Source: Gammaproteobacteria bacterium (GTDB lineage: Bacteria > Pseudomonadota > Gammaproteobacteria > S144-34). Taken from it: a stretch of 9,092 nucleotides of DNA. Positions 6,387-9,092 of this stretch are shown piece after piece. How positions within the stretch are numbered: the first letter of the stretch is position 1; each line of letters starts with the position of its first letter. The DNA lies in contig WGBS01000132.1 in the NCBI GenBank assembly GCA_015494165.1, positions 1 through 9,092 on the forward strand. Direction: 5' to 3'. The translations under genes were made by a program, and so were the position numbers. Under the pieces are notes generated by a model. The model made no database searches. It worked only from the letters and a program-made list of their open reading frames with translations, and had not been told where the DNA came from.

Positions 6387-6827
6387 TCACGGTCCTGCGG
6401 CAAGCTCGCGCAGCAGGCGCTGGCACTGGCGCAGGCTGAGCCGCACGCGGAAGCGCACCTGCAGCCAGTCCTGCACCAGGGCGCCCGTCCAGGCCGGCGC
6501 GCCGTAGCCGAAGCGCGCCGGGGGCGAGGCGAGGTCGCGGGCGAGGGCCCGGCGCTGGGCGGGCGAAAGCCGGCAGGGGCGGCCCGTGACCGGCAGGCTC
6601 GCGAGCGCGGCGGCGCCGTCGCTGCGGTAGACGGCGCGCCAGCGCCGCAGGGTGCGCTCGCCCGTCCCGAACCAGCGCGCCGCCTCGCGCGGCGCCACGC
6701 CTGCCTCGAGCAGCAGCACCATGGAGAGGCGGTGCAGGCGCGTCGTCTCGTCGCTGCGCCGCGCCAGCCGCCTGACCTCGCGCCGCAGCGGCGCGAGCGG
6801 ATCCCCCACGGCAGCCTCCCTTGCCAT
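6387..6827 (-). CDS. IS630-like helix-turn-helix domain protein without a DDE domain
   Basis: The product is 146 residues from the ATG at 6827 (two more residues from an ATG at 6833). It matches the N-terminal DNA-binding part of IS630-type transposases: a first HTH (about 30-66, RLSMVLLLEAGVAPREAARW, then TLRRWRAVYRSDG), the linker VTGRPCRLSP (about 80-89), and a second winged HTH (about 90-141) with FGYGAPAWTGALVQDW and LSLRQCQRLLREL. In IS630 enzymes the DDE catalytic domain follows this point; here a TGA comes after ELAAGP, and I saw no DDE-like sequence beyond it. It may be a transposase remnant, or one of the small stand-alone HTH proteins of this type that act as DNA-binding proteins. 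The frame stays open well upstream, but that part is low-complexity and unlike a protein. The 6827 start has GCGGGGG six bases upstream. Confidence 0.7.
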   Translation of the reverse strand: MAREAAVGDPLAPLRREVRRLARRSDETTRLHRLSMVLLLEAGVAPREAARWFGTGERTLRRWRAVYRSDGAAALASLPVTGRPCRLSPAQRRALARDLASPPARFGYGAPAWTGALVQDWLQVRFRVRLSLRQCQRLLRELAAGP

Positions 6828-6939
6828 CGGCATCCCCCGCGGCCCGTTCCGGGGCCGCCGCCCGCCGTCGTCACGCTTTACACTTCCGCCGCGCCGCCGC
6901 CCCGCGGGCAAGGACGGAGGCGGGCGGCGGCGACAGATC

Positions 6940-6957
6940 CGGGCTCGCGCGAGCCCG
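6940..6957. promoter_or_regulatory. 18-bp perfect palindrome, possible operator
   Basis: CGGGCTCGCGCGAGCCCG is its own reverse complement. It sits between two divergent genes, one of which encodes an HTH protein, so an operator is possible. In DNA this rich in GC such symmetry also arises more easily by chance. Confidence 0.35.
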
Positions 6958-7082
6958 CCTACCCGCAAACTTAGCACCCGTCCCCCCGCCGGCAAGGGCG
7001 GCGCGCCCGGAAGCGGCCTGCCATTTTCTGTCGCCGCCGCGCGCGCGGCGCGGCCCGGCACGGGCGCTGCACGGTCCAGGGT

Positions 7083-7101
7083 GCGGCCCGGCCCGGGCCG
7101 C
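7083..7101. repeat. GC stem-loop upstream of the exoprotein gene
   Basis: GCGGCCCG (7083-7090) pairs perfectly with CGGGCCGC (7094-7101) around a 3-nt loop. It ends about 42 nt before the ATG at 7144 and would lie in the 5' leader if transcription starts upstream. Confidence 0.4.
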
Positions 7102-7143
7102 CTCTCGACGAGGGATGCCCCGTGCAGAAGGGAGGTGGACATC

Positions 7144-7887
7144 ATGCGCACGATCTTCAGGACACTCGCGACGCTCGCGCTCCTGGCCACGCTCGCGCTG
7201 CCCGTGCAGCGCGCGGAGGCGGGGCCGTGGTTCCCGCCCTACTGGTGGCTGGACGCCCGCGTGGTGCTAGTGCCGGGGACGGTGAACGTCACCGTGCCCA
7301 CGGGCTACTACCCCGGCGCCGTCGGCTACCCGCCGGTGTTCGGCAGCTACCCGTGGCGCGGCCTTCCCTATTTCTGGCGCTTCCGCGACTGGCTGACCTA
7401 CACCTACACCGGCCTCTTCCCGTGGGTGACCTACTGGCACAGCTTCTACTGGGATCCCGACCGCACCGGCTATGCGCTGGACCTGGTGACGCTGGCCGAC
7501 GAGCTCGGCGGCAGCTTCGCGCCCCTGGATCCCGACGTGCTGGACGGCCTGAGCGTGGCCTCCCACACCTGGGAGGTGAACGAGGGGCTCGACAGCGGCA
7601 GCTTCTCGTCGCTCGCTCGCATCCGCGTGGCGGATCTGCCGGGCTACGTGGCGAGCCTGCCCGGCGTCGACGCCACGGTGCTCGGCGAGTTCGTCGCCAG
7701 CAAGCAGTTCACGGATCTCATGGAGGCAGATCCGAACGGCGAGGTCTTCGTGCAGTTCAGCGGGCCGTTCCGGATACCGGCGCCCGGGCCGCTGGCGCTG
7801 CTCGCCGCCGGCCTCGTCGCCGTCTCCGGCGCCGTCCGCGTGCGCGCGCGGGGCGCGAGACGGCCGACCGGCGCCGCGCCCGCTTGA
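7144..7887 (+). CDS. Secreted aromatic-rich protein with PEP-CTERM-like sorting tail, function unknown
   Basis: The 247-residue protein has an N-terminal signal peptide (basic MRTIFR, hydrophobic 7-20, likely cleavage after AEA at 26). Residues 27-105 are strikingly rich in Trp, Tyr, Phe and Pro (WFPPYWWLD, YWHSFYWDPD). Residues 106-205 are an ordinary acidic globular-looking segment. The C-terminus has IPAPGPL (211-217), a hydrophobic helix (216-231) and a basic cluster (232-240), the three-part layout of PEP-CTERM proteins, which in families with EpsH-type exosortases are cleaved and sorted to the envelope or exopolysaccharide. The tail runs seven residues past the basic cluster. The ATG at 7144 has a strong Shine-Dalgarno sequence (GGAGGTGG, 7131-7138). 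No exosortase gene is in the window. I do not recognise the mature domain. Confidence 0.8.
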   Translation: MRTIFRTLATLALLATLALPVQRAEAGPWFPPYWWLDARVVLVPGTVNVTVPTGYYPGAVGYPPVFGSYPWRGLPYFWRFRDWLTYTYTGLFPWVTYWHSFYWDPDRTGYALDLVTLADELGGSFAPLDPDVLDGLSVASHTWEVNEGLDSGSFSSLARIRVADLPGYVASLPGVDATVLGEFVASKQFTDLMEADPNGEVFVQFSGPFRIPAPGPLALLAAGLVAVSGAVRVRARGARRPTGAAPA

Positions 7888-7902
7888 CGTGCAACGAAGG
7901 TG

Positions 7903-7936
7903 GGGAGGCGCGCGGCGCGCGTGCCGCGCGCCTCCC
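7903..7936 (+). terminator. Strong 14-bp hairpin after the exoprotein gene
   Basis: GGGAGGCGCGCGGC (7903-7916) is perfectly complementary to GCCGCGCGCCTCCC (7923-7936) around a 6-nt loop. It begins 16 nt after the stop codon at 7887. There is no T-tract, so it may act with Rho, protect the mRNA 3' end, or insulate metE from upstream transcription. Confidence 0.6.
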
Positions 7937-7961
7937 GCCGCCCGCCTCCCGCCCCTGAGCC

Positions 7962-7974
7962 TGAACGCGACTCA
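7962..7974. promoter_or_regulatory. Putative MetR box upstream of metE
   Basis: TGAACGCGACTCA matches TGAA-N5-TTCA at 7 of 8 positions. Its reverse complement is TGAGTCGCGTTCA, the same TGAG-N5-TTCA form as the two sites before metH. It lies 87 bp upstream of the metE start, a typical activating distance for LysR-type regulators. Its CTCA half overlaps a 16-bp palindrome. Confidence 0.5.
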
Positions 7975-7986
7975 AGCGCGCTTGAG
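7971..7986. promoter_or_regulatory. 16-bp palindrome overlapping the metE MetR box
   Basis: CTCAAGCGCGCTTGAG is a perfect palindrome. It supplies two inverted TTGAG motifs, one shared with the adjacent MetR-like site. It may be an additional regulator-binding half-site arrangement in the metE promoter; no -35/-10 pair was recognised nearby. Confidence 0.4.
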
Positions 7987-8061
7987 AAGAATGCGCTTGG
8001 CACCGGCATGCGCCGCGCCCAAGATGGCGCCGTCACCGCATCGGGGAGCGAAGGCAGGACC

Positions 8062-9092
8062 ATGGGCGAGACGACGGGCATCCTGGCGCACAACCTGGGC
8101 TTTCCGCGCATCGGCGCCGGCCGCGAGCTCAAGCGCGCGCTCGAGGCCTACTGGCGCGGCGAGACGAGCCGCGAGGCGCTCGAGGCGACGGGGCGCATGC
8201 TGCGCGAGCACCACCTGCGCCTGCAGGCGGAGAAGGGTATCGACCTGGTCCCCGTGGGCGACTTCTCCTTCTACGACCACGTCCTCGACGCCACCTGCCT
8301 GCTCGGCGCTCTCCCGCGCCGGCTCGGCACGGACGGGCCGCCGGACCTGGACGACTACTTCCGCATGGCGCGCGGGCGCGCCCCGCGGGGCGAGGACGTC
8401 CCCGCCTGCGAGATGACCAAGTGGTTCGACACCAACTACCACTACATCGTCCCGGAGCTGCGCCCCGACCTGCGCTTCGAGGGCGGCTGGACGCGGCTCC
8501 TCGACGAGGTGCGCGAGGCCGCCGAGTGGCTCGAGCCGCGCCGCCTCAAGCCCGTGCTGGTGGGCCCGCTCACCTGGCTGTGGCTCGGCAAGCCCGAGGC
8601 GGAGCCCTTCGACCGCCTGACGCTCCTCGAGCCCCTCGCCGCCGCCTACGGCCGCATCCTCTCCGGGCTGCAGGCGCTGGGCGTGGAATGGGTGCAGCTC
8701 GACGAGCCCGTCCTGGCCCTCGACCTCCCGGCCGAATGGCGCCAGGCCTTCGAGTCGCTCTACAGCCGGCTGCAGGTGCGCGGTTTGCGTGTGCTGCTCG
8801 CCACCTACTTCGGGGCGCTCGACGAGAACCTGGAGCTCGCGCTGCGGCTGCCCGTGGACGGCATCCACCTCGACCTCGTGCGCGCGCCGGGTCAGCTCGA
8901 GGCGGCGCTCGACCGCATCGGCCCGTACAAGGTGCTCTCGGCCGGCGTGATCGACGGGCGCAACGTCTGGCGTGCCGACCTCGGCGCCGTCCTCGACCGG
9001 CTCGAGGCCGCTCGCGCGCGCCTCGGCGGGCGCCTGTGGGTGGCGCCCTCGTGCTCGCTGCTCCACGTGCCGGTGGACGCCGCCCTAGAGAC
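8062..9092 (+). CDS. metE: Cobalamin-independent methionine synthase MetE, N-terminal part (runs off window)
   Basis: The first 343 residues are present, against about 755 for the whole E. coli enzyme. MetE methylates homocysteine directly from 5-methyltetrahydrofolate polyglutamate and needs zinc but no B12. The N-terminal barrel is clear: NLGFPRIGAGRELKRALEAY at the start, GIDLVPVGDFSFYDHVL, GRGRAP-like ARGRAPRGED, EMTKWFDTNYHYIVPEL from 117, KPVLVGPLTWLWLGK, WVQLDEPVLAL from 210, LSAGVIDGRNVWRADL and VAPSCSLLHVPVD at the end. Each aligns well with E. coli MetE. The catalytic C-terminal barrel with the zinc ligands lies beyond the window. The ATG at 8062 is preceded by AAGGCAGG and gives the expected N-terminus. 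A MetR-like site lies 87 bp upstream, matching the MetR control of metE known in enterobacteria. Confidence 0.95.
   Translation, partial: MGETTGILAHNLGFPRIGAGRELKRALEAYWRGETSREALEATGRMLREHHLRLQAEKGIDLVPVGDFSFYDHVLDATCLLGALPRRLGTDGPPDLDDYFRMARGRAPRGEDVPACEMTKWFDTNYHYIVPELRPDLRFEGGWTRLLDEVREAAEWLEPRRLKPVLVGPLTWLWLGKPEAEPFDRLTLLEPLAAAYGRILSGLQALGVEWVQLDEPVLALDLPAEWRQAFESLYSRLQVRGLRVLLATYFGALDENLELALRLPVDGIHLDLVRAPGQLEAALDRIGPYKVLSAGVIDGRNVWRADLGAVLDRLEAARARLGGRLWVAPSCSLLHVPVDAALE

Larger units (their letters stand above)
6834..7143. other. Divergent intergenic region with palindromes, no gene
   Basis: This 310-bp stretch separates the minus-strand HTH gene from the plus-strand exoprotein gene, so it should hold both promoters. 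It contains a TTTACACTT segment near 6877-6885, an 18-bp palindrome at 6940-6957, a patch CAAACTTAGCACC near 6966-6978 that is less GC-rich than its surroundings, and a GC stem-loop at 7083-7101. Reading frames through it give Arg/Pro/Ala-rich sequences typical of non-coding GC-rich DNA. No promoter could be assigned with confidence. Confidence 0.5.

Noticed and set aside
6652..7143. Extension of the exoprotein frame upstream of the ATG at 7144
   Set aside because: The upstream part is Arg/Pro/Ala-rich and would bury the signal peptide. The strong GGAGGTGG before 7144 fixes the start.
6834..7190. Extended N-terminus for the minus-strand HTH protein
   Set aside because: The sequence is low-complexity, runs through the palindromes and overlaps the start of the exoprotein gene. 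Similarity to IS630 HTH domains begins after 6827.
7888..8061. Cobalamin or SAM riboswitch before metE
   Set aside because: After the hairpin only about 125 nt remain, and I saw no B12-box-like or SAM-box-like sequence. A covariance-model search would be decisive.

Overview
The window comes from a very GC-rich bacterium (roughly 70% GC or more by eye). A close MetR homologue, MetE, an exosortase-type C-terminal sorting tail and an excisionase-like HTH/PIN toxin-antitoxin pair together suggest a proteobacterium, most likely gammaproteobacterial. That assignment is inference; there is no rRNA or other firm marker here.

Layout: (1) Positions 1-340 hold the 3' end of a LysR-family gene (+), preceded by a perfect inverted copy of part of itself. 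The arms are 1-101 and 127-227 with a 25-nt loop. It looks like a fold-back chimera or contig-end artefact. (2) 351-1319 (-) is metR. (3) The divergent metR/metH intergenic region is unusually AT-rich and carries two tandem MetR-box-like sites. (4) 1413-2282 and 2299-4893 (+) form a split cobalamin-dependent methionine synthase. The AdoMet-binding reactivation domain is a separate gene placed before the catalytic core (Hcy, folate, cap and B12 domains), the reverse of the order in one-piece MetH. (5) 5157-5612 and 5643-6212 (+) are a HTH-antitoxin/PIN-toxin pair behind an AT-rich promoter region; the toxin has substitutions in a normally conserved motif. (6) 6387-6827 (-) is a stand-alone IS630-like DNA-binding domain without a DDE catalytic domain. 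(7) 7144-7887 (+) encodes a secreted, aromatic-rich protein of unknown function with a PEP-CTERM-like tail, followed by a strong 14-bp hairpin. (8) 8062 to the window end (+) is the N-terminal part of cobalamin-independent methionine synthase, metE. A MetR-box-like site in the opposite orientation and a 16-bp palindrome lie upstream.

Working together: homocysteine is methylated to methionine either by the B12 enzyme (split MetH) or by the B12-independent enzyme (MetE). MetR, which responds to homocysteine in enterobacteria, probably regulates both, since sites of the form TGAG-N5-TTCA occur before both metH and metE. The toxin-antitoxin pair, the IS630-like remnant and the sorted exoprotein sit between the two synthases and look like later insertions into a methionine locus. 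No cobalamin or SAM riboswitch, tRNA, rRNA or CRISPR array was recognised.
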